A DNA stretch of 31,413 bases from an uncultured Eubacteriales bacterium (lineage in GTDB: Bacteria; Bacillota; Clostridia; Oscillospirales; Acutalibacteraceae). The translations under genes and the position numbers were made by a program. A model generated the notes under the pieces. It had not been told where the DNA came from, did no database searches, and worked only from the letters and a program-made list of their open reading frames with translations. This document shows, one piece after another, positions 1 to 7,595 of the stretch. Position 1 is the stretch's first letter. Every line of letters begins with the position of its first letter. The stretch lies in the NCBI GenBank assembly GCA_905198155.1, contig CAJKBQ010000030.1, positions 1-31,413 of the forward strand, given 5' to 3'.

Positions 1-576
1 GTGCGCGGCTGCGGCTGCCGCAACGGATTCTGCGGCGCGTGCGCGACGATCTACCGCATCAAAGGCGACCGGGAGCTGAAAACCTGCCTGGCGTGCCAAA
101 CGAAGGTCGAAAACAATATGTACGTCGCAACGCTGCCGTTCTTCCCGCTGGTGAAGCAGGTGTACAACATCGAGCAGATCAAGCCCGAGCAGCAGGTGAT
201 GATGCAGCTGTACCCCGAAATCTACGCGTGCGTCGGCTGCAACGCCTGCACCAAAAGCTGCACCCAGTCGCTGAACGTGATGCAGTACATCGCGTACGCG
301 CAGCGCGGCGAATTCGACAAATGCGCCGAAGAATCGTTCGACTGCGTGATGTGCGGCGTATGTTCGTCCCGCTGCCCGGCCGGCATTTCGCACCCGCAGG
401 TCGCAATGCTCGCCCGCCGGCTCAACGGCAAGTACCTGGCGCCGAAAAGCCAGCACTTGGCCGACCGCGTGCAGGAAATCAAAGACGGCACGTTCAACGA
501 CCTGATCGAAGCGCTGATGGGCAAGCCGGTGGAAGAGCTGAAAGAGCTGTACAACCACCGCGAAATTGAGAAATAA
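1..576 (+). CDS. Fumarate reductase/succinate dehydrogenase-type iron-sulfur subunit, 5' end cut off by the window
   Basis: Electron-transfer subunit that would pass electrons to or from the flavoprotein encoded next. The visible 191 residues start inside a plant-type 2Fe-2S ferredoxin domain: the CRNGFCGAC cluster (residues 6-14) and a later CLAC pair (29-32) give the CX4CX2C...C ligand set. Two 4Fe-4S motifs follow, C77/C80/C83/C87 and C115/C118/C121/C125, the second followed by proline. This 2Fe-2S plus two-cluster order is that of FrdB/SdhB and thiol:fumarate reductase-type subunits. The GTG at base 1 is only the first in-frame codon; a normal family member has roughly 50 or more residues before this point, so the true start is upstream. 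The stop lies 14 bases before the flavoprotein ATG, and the flavoprotein's Shine-Dalgarno overlaps it, so the two are in one operon. The direction of catalysis cannot be read from sequence. Confidence 0.85.
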   Translation: MRGCGCRNGFCGACATIYRIKGDRELKTCLACQTKVENNMYVATLPFFPLVKQVYNIEQIKPEQQVMMQLYPEIYACVGCNACTKSCTQSLNVMQYIAYAQRGEFDKCAEESFDCVMCGVCSSRCPAGISHPQVAMLARRLNGKYLAPKSQHLADRVQEIKDGTFNDLIEALMGKPVEELKELYNHREIEK

Positions 577-589
577 GGAGGGAATCGCC

Positions 590-2185
590 ATGTATGCAAA
601 GGAATTTCAGGAATCGATCCATGCCGTGGAAGCGGCGCGCGCGGCCAATATCGCGTATGAACCCGCGCGGATGACGGCCGACGAAAAGGACGCGCTGCTG
701 GCTGCGTACCATCCCGATTACAAGAAAAGCGAGTTCGCGACGCTGCAAATCGGGCCGAACAAAGGCGAATCCGTGCCGCACGAACTGTGCGAGATGCTCC
801 AAGCGCACAGCCGCATCTCCGCCAAAGACGTCGATCTCTCCGATGTGCGGTACGACGTAGACGTGCTGATTATCGGCGGCGGCGGCGCGGGCGCTTCGGC
901 GGCCATCGAGGCCGACAATGCCGGTGCCAAAACGATGATCGTCACCAAGCTGCGCATCGGCGACGCCAACACCATGATGGCCGAAGGCGGCATCCAAGCG
1001 GCGGACAAACCGAACGACTCCCCGGCGATTCACTTTTTGGACGCGTTCGGCGGCGGCCATTTTGCCGCAAAGCGCGAGCTGCTGGCGAAGCTGGTGTGCG
1101 ACGCGCCGGAGGCCATCCAGTGGCTGAACGACCTGGGCGTGGAGTTCGACAAAGCGCCCGACGGCACCATGATTACCACCCACGGCGGCGGCACGTCCCG
1201 CAAGCGGATGCACGCGGCCAAAGACTACTCCGGCGCCGAGATCATGCGCACGCTGCGCGACGAAGTGCTGAACCGCGGGATCCCGGTGGTGGATTTCACC
1301 GCCGCGATCGAACTGATTCTGGATGAGCAGGGCAAAGCGGCCGGTGCGGTGCTGATGAATATGGAAACGCACGAGCTGATGGTCGCGCGCGCCAAAACGA
1401 TCATCATCGCGACGGGCGGCGCGGGCCGGATGCACTACCAGGGCTTCCCGACGTCCAACCACTACGGCGCAACGGCCGACGGACTGGTGCTGGGCTACCG
1501 CGTCGGCGCGAAACTGCTGTACGCCGACACGCTCCAATATCACCCGACAGGCGCGGCATATCCGCAGCAGATTTTCGGCGCGCTGGTCACGGAAAAAGTC
1601 CGTTCGCTGGGCGCGAAACTCGTCAACCGCGACGGCAAGGTCTTTATGCATCCGCTGGAAACCCGCGACGTGGCGGCGGCCTCGATCATTCGGGAATGCA
1701 GCGACCGCGGTGAAGGCGTAGACACCGGCAGCGGCCAGGCCGTGTGGCTGGACACGCCGATGATCGAGCAAATCGGCGGCGAAGGCACCATCGAGCGCCG
1801 CATCCCGGCGATGATGCGGATGTTCGCCAGCTATGGCATCGATATCCGCAAAGAGCCGATTCTGGTCTACCCCACGCTGCACTATCAGAACGGCGGACTG
1901 GACATCAACGCGGACTGCATGACCACCAACGTGGAAAATCTGTTCGTGGCGGGCGAGGCCGTCGGCGGCATCCATGGCCGCAACCGGCTGATGGGCAACT
2001 CGCTGCTGGACATCATCGTGTTCGGCCGCACCGCCGGTACCAGCGCGGCGCACAAAGCGCAGGACGTCACCGTCGGCAAGCTGACGCTCGACCACATCGC
2101 GAAGTTCGACGCCGAACGCGCGCAGGCCGGAATCGAAACCGAAGCCGTGTCGCCGAAGCTGCTGCCGGACTACCGCCGCAAATAA
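590..2185 (+). CDS. FAD-dependent fumarate reductase/succinate dehydrogenase flavoprotein subunit
   Basis: Catalytic flavoprotein interconverting fumarate and succinate. The start is ATG 590, preceded by AAGGAGGG; an in-frame TTG 24 bases earlier has no such site. About 95 N-terminal residues precede the Rossmann FAD motif GGGGAG (96-101), an extension absent from textbook SdhA/FrdA. Downstream are the MAEGGI stretch, the HGGGTSRKR segment, LQYHPTG (His318) and GRNRLMGNSLLD (Arg464/Arg466), which match conserved substrate-binding and proton-transfer regions of the family. At 531 residues, the protein ends about 60 residues after the NSLLD motif, so the C-terminal helical capping domain of classical SdhA/FrdA is missing or very short. 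The last residues look like a natural end, so this is probably a family variant and not a truncation. No heme-bearing membrane anchor (SdhC/D) is encoded here; the next gene is a small membrane protein of another type. Confidence 0.88.
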   Translation: MYAKEFQESIHAVEAARAANIAYEPARMTADEKDALLAAYHPDYKKSEFATLQIGPNKGESVPHELCEMLQAHSRISAKDVDLSDVRYDVDVLIIGGGGAGASAAIEADNAGAKTMIVTKLRIGDANTMMAEGGIQAADKPNDSPAIHFLDAFGGGHFAAKRELLAKLVCDAPEAIQWLNDLGVEFDKAPDGTMITTHGGGTSRKRMHAAKDYSGAEIMRTLRDEVLNRGIPVVDFTAAIELILDEQGKAAGAVLMNMETHELMVARAKTIIIATGGAGRMHYQGFPTSNHYGATADGLVLGYRVGAKLLYADTLQYHPTGAAYPQQIFGALVTEKVRSLGAKLVNRDGKVFMHPLETRDVAAASIIRECSDRGEGVDTGSGQAVWLDTPMIEQIGGEGTIERRIPAMMRMFASYGIDIRKEPILVYPTLHYQNGGLDINADCMTTNVENLFVAGEAVGGIHGRNRLMGNSLLDIIVFGRTAGTSAAHKAQDVTVGKLTLDHIAKFDAERAQAGIETEAVSPKLLPDYRRK

Positions 2186-2212
2186 ATTGAGAAATATTGA
2201 GGAGTATTGACC

Positions 2213-2536
2213 ATGATTACCGATTTACTGGAAGCGCTGACCATATTCTGCTTTGGCCTGTCGTGGCCGATTTCGATCCGCAAATCGATCGTGTCGCGCA
2301 CGGCGAAGGGCAAAAGCCTGTTCTTTGAAGTGTTCCTGCTGATTGGCTACGCGTGCGGCATCGCGCGCAAAATCATCCAAGTCACGGGCGGCTCCAGCGG
2401 CTTCCTGTTCTTCCTGAGCTTCTTCTTCTATGTGCTGAACTTCATCGAAATTTCGATCGACGTCGCACTGTACTTCCGCAACAAGAAGCTGGACGACGCC
2501 GCAGACGCAGCCGCAGCGGCAGCATCCGCGCAGTAA
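2213..2536 (+). CDS. Small three-helix membrane protein, PQ-loop/SemiSWEET-like
   Basis: Protein of 107 residues. The start is ATG 2213 with GAGGAG about eight bases upstream. Three hydrophobic segments are visible, roughly residues 5-20, 34-52 and 62-85, followed by a charged RNKKLD turn and an Ala/Asp-rich cytoplasmic-looking tail. The stretch from FGLSWPISIRKS through TAKGKSLFFEV resembles the PQ-loop region of SemiSWEET/MtN3 proteins, with WP in place of PQ; this assignment is by eye and not certain. It sits 27 bases after the flavoprotein and about 30 bases before rex, so it is part of the same operon. It could be a small transporter or a membrane partner of the fumarate reductase; the sequence does not decide. 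It does not resemble FrdC/FrdD or SdhC/SdhD: no conserved heme-ligand histidines are present, and in fact it has no histidine at all. Confidence 0.72.
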   Translation: MITDLLEALTIFCFGLSWPISIRKSIVSRTAKGKSLFFEVFLLIGYACGIARKIIQVTGGSSGFLFFLSFFFYVLNFIEISIDVALYFRNKKLDDAADAAAAAASAQ

Positions 2537-2569
2537 GCGCTGCCCAATCGCGTGAAAGGAGGGGACGGC

Positions 2570-3187
2570 TTGAAAGAAGTATCCCGCGCAACCATCGGGC
2601 GGATTCCGCGCTACCTGCAGTACCTGAAAAACGCACCGGCGCACACAGCAACCATTTCGGCCACCACCCTCGCCCACGCGCTGGGGCTGGGCGAAGTCCA
2701 GGTCCGCAAGGATCTGAGCGCCGTCAGCGGCGCCGGACGGCCGAAAATCGGCTATCAGGTCGATTCGCTGATTGGTGCGCTGGAATCGTTTCTGGCCGGC
2801 AATCCATCGAGCGGCATCGTGATCGTCGGAGCCGGTAAACTGGGCCGCGCATTGCTGGATTACAGCGGCTTCCAGGCGTACGGGCTGGAAATTGCCGCCG
2901 CATTCGATACGGCGGTGACAACGCCGGAAACCAGCAATTCCGGCAAACCCATCTACGCAATGGCGGAGCTAGAACCGTACTGCCAAACCCACCCAGTGCA
3001 GATCGGCATCCTCACCGTCCCCGCCACAGCCGCACAGGCGGTCACCGACCGGCTGATCGCGTGCGGCGTGCAGGCCATCTGGTGCTTTGCACCGTGCGTA
3101 TTGCGCGTGCCGGACGGAATTTCCGTCCAGTACGAAAACATGGCGCTGTCGCTGGCGTACTTAAACCAAAAAATCGGACGAAACTAA
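2570..3187 (+). CDS. rex: Redox-sensing transcriptional repressor Rex
   Basis: Rex binds DNA when NADH is low and lets go when NADH rises, controlling fermentation and anaerobic respiration genes. The 205-residue product has the expected order: an N-terminal winged helix (IGRIPRYLQYLKN, then LGLGEVQVRKDLSAV, then the G-x-G-x-P-KIGYQV wing) and a Rossmann domain starting at IVIVGAGKLGRALL. The C-terminal helix contains VQYENMALSLAYLNQKI, which in the family swaps into the partner subunit. The start is TTG 2570, six bases after AAAGGAGGGG; the in-frame GTG at 2552 lies before that site and is less likely. Being the last gene of the fumarate reductase operon implies that Rex may regulate the operon it belongs to. 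The operon promoter is outside the window, so no operator can be shown. The stop codon lies inside the terminator hairpin. Confidence 0.93.
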   Translation: MKEVSRATIGRIPRYLQYLKNAPAHTATISATTLAHALGLGEVQVRKDLSAVSGAGRPKIGYQVDSLIGALESFLAGNPSSGIVIVGAGKLGRALLDYSGFQAYGLEIAAAFDTAVTTPETSNSGKPIYAMAELEPYCQTHPVQIGILTVPATAAQAVTDRLIACGVQAIWCFAPCVLRVPDGISVQYENMALSLAYLNQKIGRN

Positions 3188-3204
3188 TTCGTCCGATTTT
3201 TTTT
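3171..3204 (+). terminator. Intrinsic terminator of the fumarate reductase-rex operon
   Basis: A perfect 12-bp stem (AAATCGGACGAA / TTCGTCCGATTT) with a 5-base loop is followed by a T-run. The rex stop codon TAA is within the loop. Confidence 0.9.
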
Positions 3205-3234
3205 GCTTTCTTTTCCCCCCAACACACCACAAAA

Positions 3235-3266
3235 CCGGGCGGCACATCAAGCGATGCGCCGCCCGG
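3235..3266 (-). terminator. Probable terminator of pckG
   Basis: A 9-bp GC-rich stem (CCGGGCGGC / GCCGCCCGG) lies just beyond the pckG stop. Read on the minus strand it is followed by GTTTTG. The T-run is short, but the convergent rex terminator lies next to it. Confidence 0.65.
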
Positions 3267-3288
3267 CATATTTTTGCGGAAAGGGGAA

Positions 3289-5070
3289 TTACATCCCAAG
3301 GTTCTTTTTGAGCGTGTCGAGCTGATGACGAAGCTCTTTCGGCAGTTTGTCGCCAAACTTCTTGTAGTGCTCCTCGATCTCGTTCGCTTCCTGAACCCAC
3401 ACGTCGTGGTCAACGGTCAGGATGCCTTTGAGCGTATCCATGTCCATATCCAGCCCGGTCAGATCGATGTCTTCCGGCTTCGGCACATAGCCGATCGCGG
3501 TTTCGGTCGCGTCCGCTTTGCCTTCGCAGCGGTCGATGATCCAGTTCAGCACGCGCATATTGTCGCCGAAGCCCGGCCAAATGAAGTGGCCTTCGTCGTC
3601 GGTACGGAACCAGTTGACGTTGAAGATCTTCGGCGCTTTGTCGCCGAGTTTCTTGCCCATTTCGAGCCAATGTGCGAAGTAGTCGCCCATGTTGTAGCCG
3701 CAGAACGGCAGCATCGCCATCGGGTCACGACGCACAACGCCCACCGCACCGGCCGCAGCCGCAGTCGTCTCGGACGCCATCGCGGAGCCAACGAACACGC
3801 CGTTCTCCCAGTCGCGGGACTGGTACACCAGCGGCGCGCATTTGGCACGGCGGCCGCCGAAGATGATCGCCGAAATCGGCACGCCAGCGCCTTTGTCGAA
3901 CTCGTCGGAAATGCACGGGCAGTTGACGGCCGGCGCAGTGAACCGGGAGTTCGGATGCGCCGCGTAGGTCGATTTGTCGGCCTTCACGAACTGCGAGGAC
4001 TTCCACGGATTGCCCTTCCAGTCGATCAGCTCGTCCGGAATTTCCTTGGTCAGGCCTTCCCACCACACGGTGTTGTCCTTCGGATTGAGCGCCACGTTGG
4101 TGAAGATGGTGTTCTTTTCGGTCGATTTCAGCGCGTTGAAGTTGGAATGTGCGTTCGTGCCGGGCGCCACGCCGAAGAAGCCGTTCTCCGGGTTGATCGC
4201 GTACAGGCGGCCGTCCGCACCGATGCGCATCCAGGCGATGTCGTCGCCGACCGTCCAGATCTTGTAGCCTTTTTCACGCAGGTACTCCGGCGGAATCAGC
4301 ATGGCCAGGTTGGTCTTGCCGCACGCCGACGGGAACGCCGCCGCGATATATTTCACTTCGCCCTTCGGATTCTGCAAGCCGAGGATGAGCATATGCTCGG
4401 CCATCCAGCCCTCTTTCCAGCCTTGGTACGACGCGATGCGAAGCGCAAAGCACTTTTTGCCCAGCAGCACGTTGCCGCCGTACGCGGAGTTGACGGAGAT
4501 GATGGTGTTGTCCTCCGGGAACTGGCAGATATAGCGTTTTTCCGGATCCACGTCGCACTTGGCGTGCAGGCCGCGCACCCAGTCGTTGCTGTCGCCGAGC
4601 ACGTCGAGCACCTTCTGACCCACGCGGGTCATAATCGCCATGTTCAGAACAACGTAGATGGAGTCGGTCACTTCGATGCCGATTTTCGCCAGCGGCGAGC
4701 CGACCGGACCCATCGAGAACGGGATGATATACATCGTGCGGCCAGCGTAGGAGCCACGCGCGATGTCATACAGCCGCTGATACATTTCCTGCGGGTCGCA
4801 CCAGTTGTTGGTGGGGCCGGCATTCTCCTGCGCACGGGAGCAGATGAACGTGCGGTTTTCCACGCGCGCCACATCGTTCGGCTTCGTGCGGTGCAGGAAG
4901 CAGCCCGGCAGCTTTTCTTCGTTGAGTTTAATCATCTCGCCGGTGCGGACAGCCTCGTCGCGCAGCCCGTTGAGCTGATCCTCTTCCCCGGTGATCCACA
5001 CCACGTGATCCGGGTTGAGCAATTTTTTCATATCATCCAGCCATGCAAGAACAGTCGGATTTTTGGTCAT
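3289..5070 (-). CDS. pckG: Phosphoenolpyruvate carboxykinase, GTP-type
   Basis: Interconverts oxaloacetate + GTP and PEP + CO2 + GDP. In fermenting anaerobes it can run toward oxaloacetate, feeding the C4 branch that ends in fumarate reduction; that would suit the operon convergent with it. The 593-residue length and motifs are those of the GTP class: the P-loop FPSACGKTNLAML (Lys about residue 252) with its hyper-reactive cysteine, FGGRRAKCAPLVYQSRDWENGVF, the substrate-binding stretch around AYGGNVLLGKKCFALRIAS, and NVNWFRTDDEGHFIWPGFGDN near the C-terminus. The ATP-type enzyme has a different P-loop and is excluded. The start ATG 5070 has GGAAAGGGG upstream. It has its own promoter (5139-5167) and is transcribed apart from tsaD behind it. 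Confidence 0.95.
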   Translation of the reverse strand: MTKNPTVLAWLDDMKKLLNPDHVVWITGEEDQLNGLRDEAVRTGEMIKLNEEKLPGCFLHRTKPNDVARVENRTFICSRAQENAGPTNNWCDPQEMYQRLYDIARGSYAGRTMYIIPFSMGPVGSPLAKIGIEVTDSIYVVLNMAIMTRVGQKVLDVLGDSNDWVRGLHAKCDVDPEKRYICQFPEDNTIISVNSAYGGNVLLGKKCFALRIASYQGWKEGWMAEHMLILGLQNPKGEVKYIAAAFPSACGKTNLAMLIPPEYLREKGYKIWTVGDDIAWMRIGADGRLYAINPENGFFGVAPGTNAHSNFNALKSTEKNTIFTNVALNPKDNTVWWEGLTKEIPDELIDWKGNPWKSSQFVKADKSTYAAHPNSRFTAPAVNCPCISDEFDKGAGVPISAIIFGGRRAKCAPLVYQSRDWENGVFVGSAMASETTAAAAGAVGVVRRDPMAMLPFCGYNMGDYFAHWLEMGKKLGDKAPKIFNVNWFRTDDEGHFIWPGFGDNMRVLNWIIDRCEGKADATETAIGYVPKPEDIDLTGLDMDMDTLKGILTVDHDVWVQEANEIEEHYKKFGDKLPKELRHQLDTLKKNLGM

Positions 5071-5138
5071 TTTGAAATACCCCTTTCCAAAGATATCTTT
5101 CCAATGGCTTTGCCTGTCGCAAAACCAAATCTGATCTT

Positions 5139-5167
5139 ATTATACTAAACTTTCGCGCATTTTGCAA
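5139..5167 (-). promoter_or_regulatory. Sigma-70-type promoter of pckG
   Basis: On the minus strand, TTGCAA (5167-5162), a 17-base spacer and a perfect TATAAT (5144-5139). Transcription would start near 5132, giving a leader of about 60 bases. Confidence 0.78.
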
Positions 5168-5175
5168 GGGTTCAG

Positions 5176-5193
5176 TTGTGAATATTCTGTCAA
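5176..5193. promoter_or_regulatory. Weak Rex-operator-like site upstream of the pckG promoter
   Basis: TTGTGAATATTCTGTCAA has one full Rex-type half site (TTGTGAA) and a poor second half (CTGTCAA versus TTCACAA, 4 of 7). It lies 8 bases upstream of the pckG -35 box. A Rex gene is encoded convergently nearby. This is suggestive only. Confidence 0.25.
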
Positions 5194-5206
5194 TTTTCAA
5201 AAAAAT

Positions 5207-6238
5207 TTATTTTACGCGGTTATCCGGGTTGGGTGCATCGATCGAAAGCGTTGCATATGCGTTCAAATCGAGCGGTGCGGTGTTTCCCGCACCCAGTTCA
5301 TAGTATGCCTGCGCGCCGATCATCGCCGCGTTGTCGCCGCAGAGCGACAGGGGCGGCATATATATCTTTGCGCCAATTTTGCAACATTCGTTCTGTAATC
5401 TTGCACGAAGGGCAGAATTTGCCGACACCCCGCCTGCCATCACCAGCCGTTTGTACCCCAAATCGCGTGCCGCGCGGAGGAAATTGTCCGCCAGCATATC
5501 GACCGCCGCCCGGCGGAACGAGGCCGCAATGTCCGCCCGCGGCAGCTCGGCGCCGGTCTGTTCCGCGCGGTGAATCAGGTTGACCACAAAGGTTTTGAGC
5601 CCGGAAAAACTGAAATCGTACGGGCTGCCGTCCACATGCGGGTGCGGCATCCGATACGCGTTCGGATCTCCCGATTCTGCCAATTGATCCAGCGCAACAC
5701 CGCCGGGGTACGGCAGCCCCATTGCACGCGCCGCCTTGTCGAACGTTTCGCCGGCGGCGTCGTCGCGGGTGCGGCCGATGATGCGCATGGTCACATAATC
5801 CGTCACTTCCACAATGTGGCTGTGCCCGCCGGACACCACCAAGCACAAAAACGGCGGTTCCAGCTCCGGGTGCGCCAGGTAATTGGCAGCAATGTGACCG
5901 CGCAGGTGATGCACCGGGATCAGCGGCCGGCCGTTGGCGTACGCGTACGCTTTCGCAAAATTGACGCCGACCAGCAGTGCGCCGATCAGCCCCGGCGCAT
6001 AGGTGACAGCGACGGCATCTTCTTCGCCGGGGCGCAGTCCGGCTTCGTCCAGTGCCTGCGCCACGACGGCAGAAATGGCCTCGGTGTGCCGCCGGGACGC
6101 GATTTCCGGCACCACGCCGCCGTATTTGCGGTGTTCCGCGATTTGTGTGGCGACCACCGACGAGCAAATGCGCCGACCGTCTGCAATGACGGCTGCCGCA
6201 GTTTCGTCGCACGACGATTCGATTGCTAAGATCCGCAT
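5207..6238 (-). CDS. tsaD: tRNA N6-adenosine threonylcarbamoyltransferase
   Basis: Transfers the threonylcarbamoyl group to A37 of ANN-decoding tRNAs (t6A), working with TsaB and TsaE. The 343-residue product begins MRILAIESSCDETAAAVI, the ASKHA-fold signature. HHLRGHIAANYL carries the HxxxH metal ligands, SGGHSHIVEV is the nucleotide-binding loop, and GGVSANSALRARL followed by LCGDNAAMIG completes the family pattern. The start ATG 6238 was chosen because it follows GGGGGAACC and gives the canonical N-terminus; a longer frame to 6283 adds 15 unrelated residues. It lies about 50 bases downstream of rimI on the same strand. tsaB and tsaE, often in this cluster, are not in the window. Confidence 0.96.
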   Translation of the reverse strand: MRILAIESSCDETAAAVIADGRRICSSVVATQIAEHRKYGGVVPEIASRRHTEAISAVVAQALDEAGLRPGEEDAVAVTYAPGLIGALLVGVNFAKAYAYANGRPLIPVHHLRGHIAANYLAHPELEPPFLCLVVSGGHSHIVEVTDYVTMRIIGRTRDDAAGETFDKAARAMGLPYPGGVALDQLAESGDPNAYRMPHPHVDGSPYDFSFSGLKTFVVNLIHRAEQTGAELPRADIAASFRRAAVDMLADNFLRAARDLGYKRLVMAGGVSANSALRARLQNECCKIGAKIYMPPLSLCGDNAAMIGAQAYYELGAGNTAPLDLNAYATLSIDAPNPDNRVK

Positions 6239-6287
6239 GGTATTGGTTCCCCCATTTGCGCCGAAAGATACGCGGCGCGACATACTT

Positions 6288-6752
6288 TTATGAATCGGTA
6301 AAAAAACGCGTCATCAGCAGGGCGTCCTCGGTGGGATGCGCGTAAAATCCGCGGCGCGTCCCGACCGGCGCAAAGCCGCATCCGCGGTACAGCGCAATCG
6401 CCGGTTCGTTGGATGTGCGCACTTCGAGCGTCAAAAACGCCATTCGGTGCGCGGTGCAGTGCGCAGTCAGCGCGTTTATCAGCGCACGCGCTGCGCCCGC
6501 CCGGCGATACTGCGGGAACACCGCCACGTTGGTAATGTATGCCTCGTCCAGCACGCAGTGCATCCCGGCATAGCCGATCACCGCGCCGCCCCGCGCGGCG
6601 ACAAGCACCACCGCCTGCGGATTGTCCAGCTCTTCGGCCAGCTGCGCGCGCGTCCACGGGTCGGCAAAGCAGGTCGATTCCAGCCGCGCCACGTCATCCA
6701 GATCCGCCGCGCTCAGCGGCCGCACCGCAATCGGCAGGCGATTGGCATCCAT
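6288..6752 (-). CDS. rimI: Ribosomal protein S18 alanine N-acetyltransferase (RimI-type GNAT)
   Basis: A GNAT acetyltransferase of 154 residues, the usual RimI length. It begins with IAVRPLSAADLDDVARLESTCFADPWT, typical of RimI. The acetyl-CoA-binding segment (AVFPQYRRAGAARALINAL) fits the R/Q-x-x-G-x-G/A motif, and LEVRTSNEPAIALYRGCGF is the classical RimI motif B. In RimI the substrate is the N-terminal alanine of S18; neighbourhood with tsaD is a standard bacterial arrangement and supports the call. The start ATG shares one base with the stop codon of the upstream MBL gene (TGATG), so translation is probably coupled. Only a weak purine-rich site precedes it. Confidence 0.87.
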   Translation of the reverse strand: MDANRLPIAVRPLSAADLDDVARLESTCFADPWTRAQLAEELDNPQAVVLVAARGGAVIGYAGMHCVLDEAYITNVAVFPQYRRAGAARALINALTAHCTAHRMAFLTLEVRTSNEPAIALYRGCGFAPVGTRRGFYAHPTEDALLMTRFFTDS

Positions 6753-7471
6753 CAGACTTCCACCGCCATCCCGTCGAACGCAATGTCATAGTCGAACGGC
6801 AGCTGACCGCGCAGCGCTTCGATGCCGGGCAGTTTTTCCGGGTTGATATGCGTCGCAATAAACCGCTTGGTGTGCGCCTGCGCAAACATTGGCGCCAGCG
6901 TGCGGTAATCGGCATGGTGCGCCGCTTCGCACACGATTGCGTCGTACGATTCGCCGCAGAGCAGCTCCGGGAATTCCGGATAATTCCCGCTCATATCGCC
7001 GGTAATCAGCACGCGTTGGCCGTCGGCTTCCAGCAAAAAGCCGTAGGAATGCGGGGTGTGCCTCGTCGGACGTGCGGTAACGCGCAGGACGCCGTCGTCG
7101 AAAATGACGCCGGGTTGGTAAACCGACAGATGCATCGGCCGCGATTCGTTGGGCAGCATGACGCGAATCCAATTCGTCAGCAGCTCCACGCCCTTTTGCT
7201 CCGGCAGGCATATCTGCGGGTTGCAGTTTTTGAAATACCAATTCATTTGCGCGCACAGTTCCGGCAGGCCGTCAAAATGGTCGTCGTGCATATGCGTCAC
7301 AAAAACCGCGCGGACGGTGTCGTGGTCGATCCCATAGCGGCGCAGCAGCGCCGAAACGGGCGCGCCGGCATCGACAATATAAGTATTCCCGCCCGCCTGA
7401 ACAAAAATAGACGAGCAAAACCGATCCGCTTCCGGGATCCCGTGGCTGGTACCGGCGAACAGCAGTTTCAT
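6752..7471 (-). CDS. MBL-fold metal-dependent hydrolase (RNase Z/PqqB-like)
   Basis: A metallo-beta-lactamase-fold protein of 239 residues. The dimetal motif THMHDDHFDG gives His60, His62, Asp64 and His65. Further expected ligands are visible in LITGDMSGN (Asp) and FIATHIN (His). The N-terminal MKLLFAGTSHGIPEADRFCSS is typical of the subgroup related to RNase Z and phosphodiesterase-like hydrolases; the substrate cannot be told. ATG 7471 was chosen because the canonical first strand starts there and an AAAGGG site lies upstream, although its spacing (about 13 bases) is long. An in-frame ATG at 7504 overlaps a good minus-strand TATAAT (7508-7503) that probably serves as the -10 box of this operon; its -35 box is poor. 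Gene order MBL-rimI-tsaD suggests one transcript. Confidence 0.8.
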   Translation of the reverse strand: MKLLFAGTSHGIPEADRFCSSIFVQAGGNTYIVDAGAPVSALLRRYGIDHDTVRAVFVTHMHDDHFDGLPELCAQMNWYFKNCNPQICLPEQKGVELLTNWIRVMLPNESRPMHLSVYQPGVIFDDGVLRVTARPTRHTPHSYGFLLEADGQRVLITGDMSGNYPEFPELLCGESYDAIVCEAAHHADYRTLAPMFAQAHTKRFIATHINPEKLPGIEALRGQLPFDYDIAFDGMAVEV

Positions 7472-7548
7472 AAATGAATCAAGCCCTTTCCAAAATTTCT
7501 TCATTATAATCATACCACAAACCGGGGCGGAAAGCAAGCGATTCGCGC

Positions 7549-7580
7549 GAAAAAGCGGAACCGCCGAAACGGTTCCGCTT
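7549..7580 (-). terminator. Intrinsic terminator of the adhesin gene
   Basis: A perfect 10-bp stem AAGCGGAACC / GGTTCCGCTT with an 8-base loop follows the adhesin stop by about 15 bases. On the minus strand it runs into TTTTT. Confidence 0.88.
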
Positions 7581-7595
7581 TGGATATTCACGCGA

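Noticed and set aside
3061..5148. 695-codon plus-strand open frame opposite pckG
   Set aside because: Antisense shadow of a GC-rich gene; no ribosome site or family resemblance, and pckG is certain.
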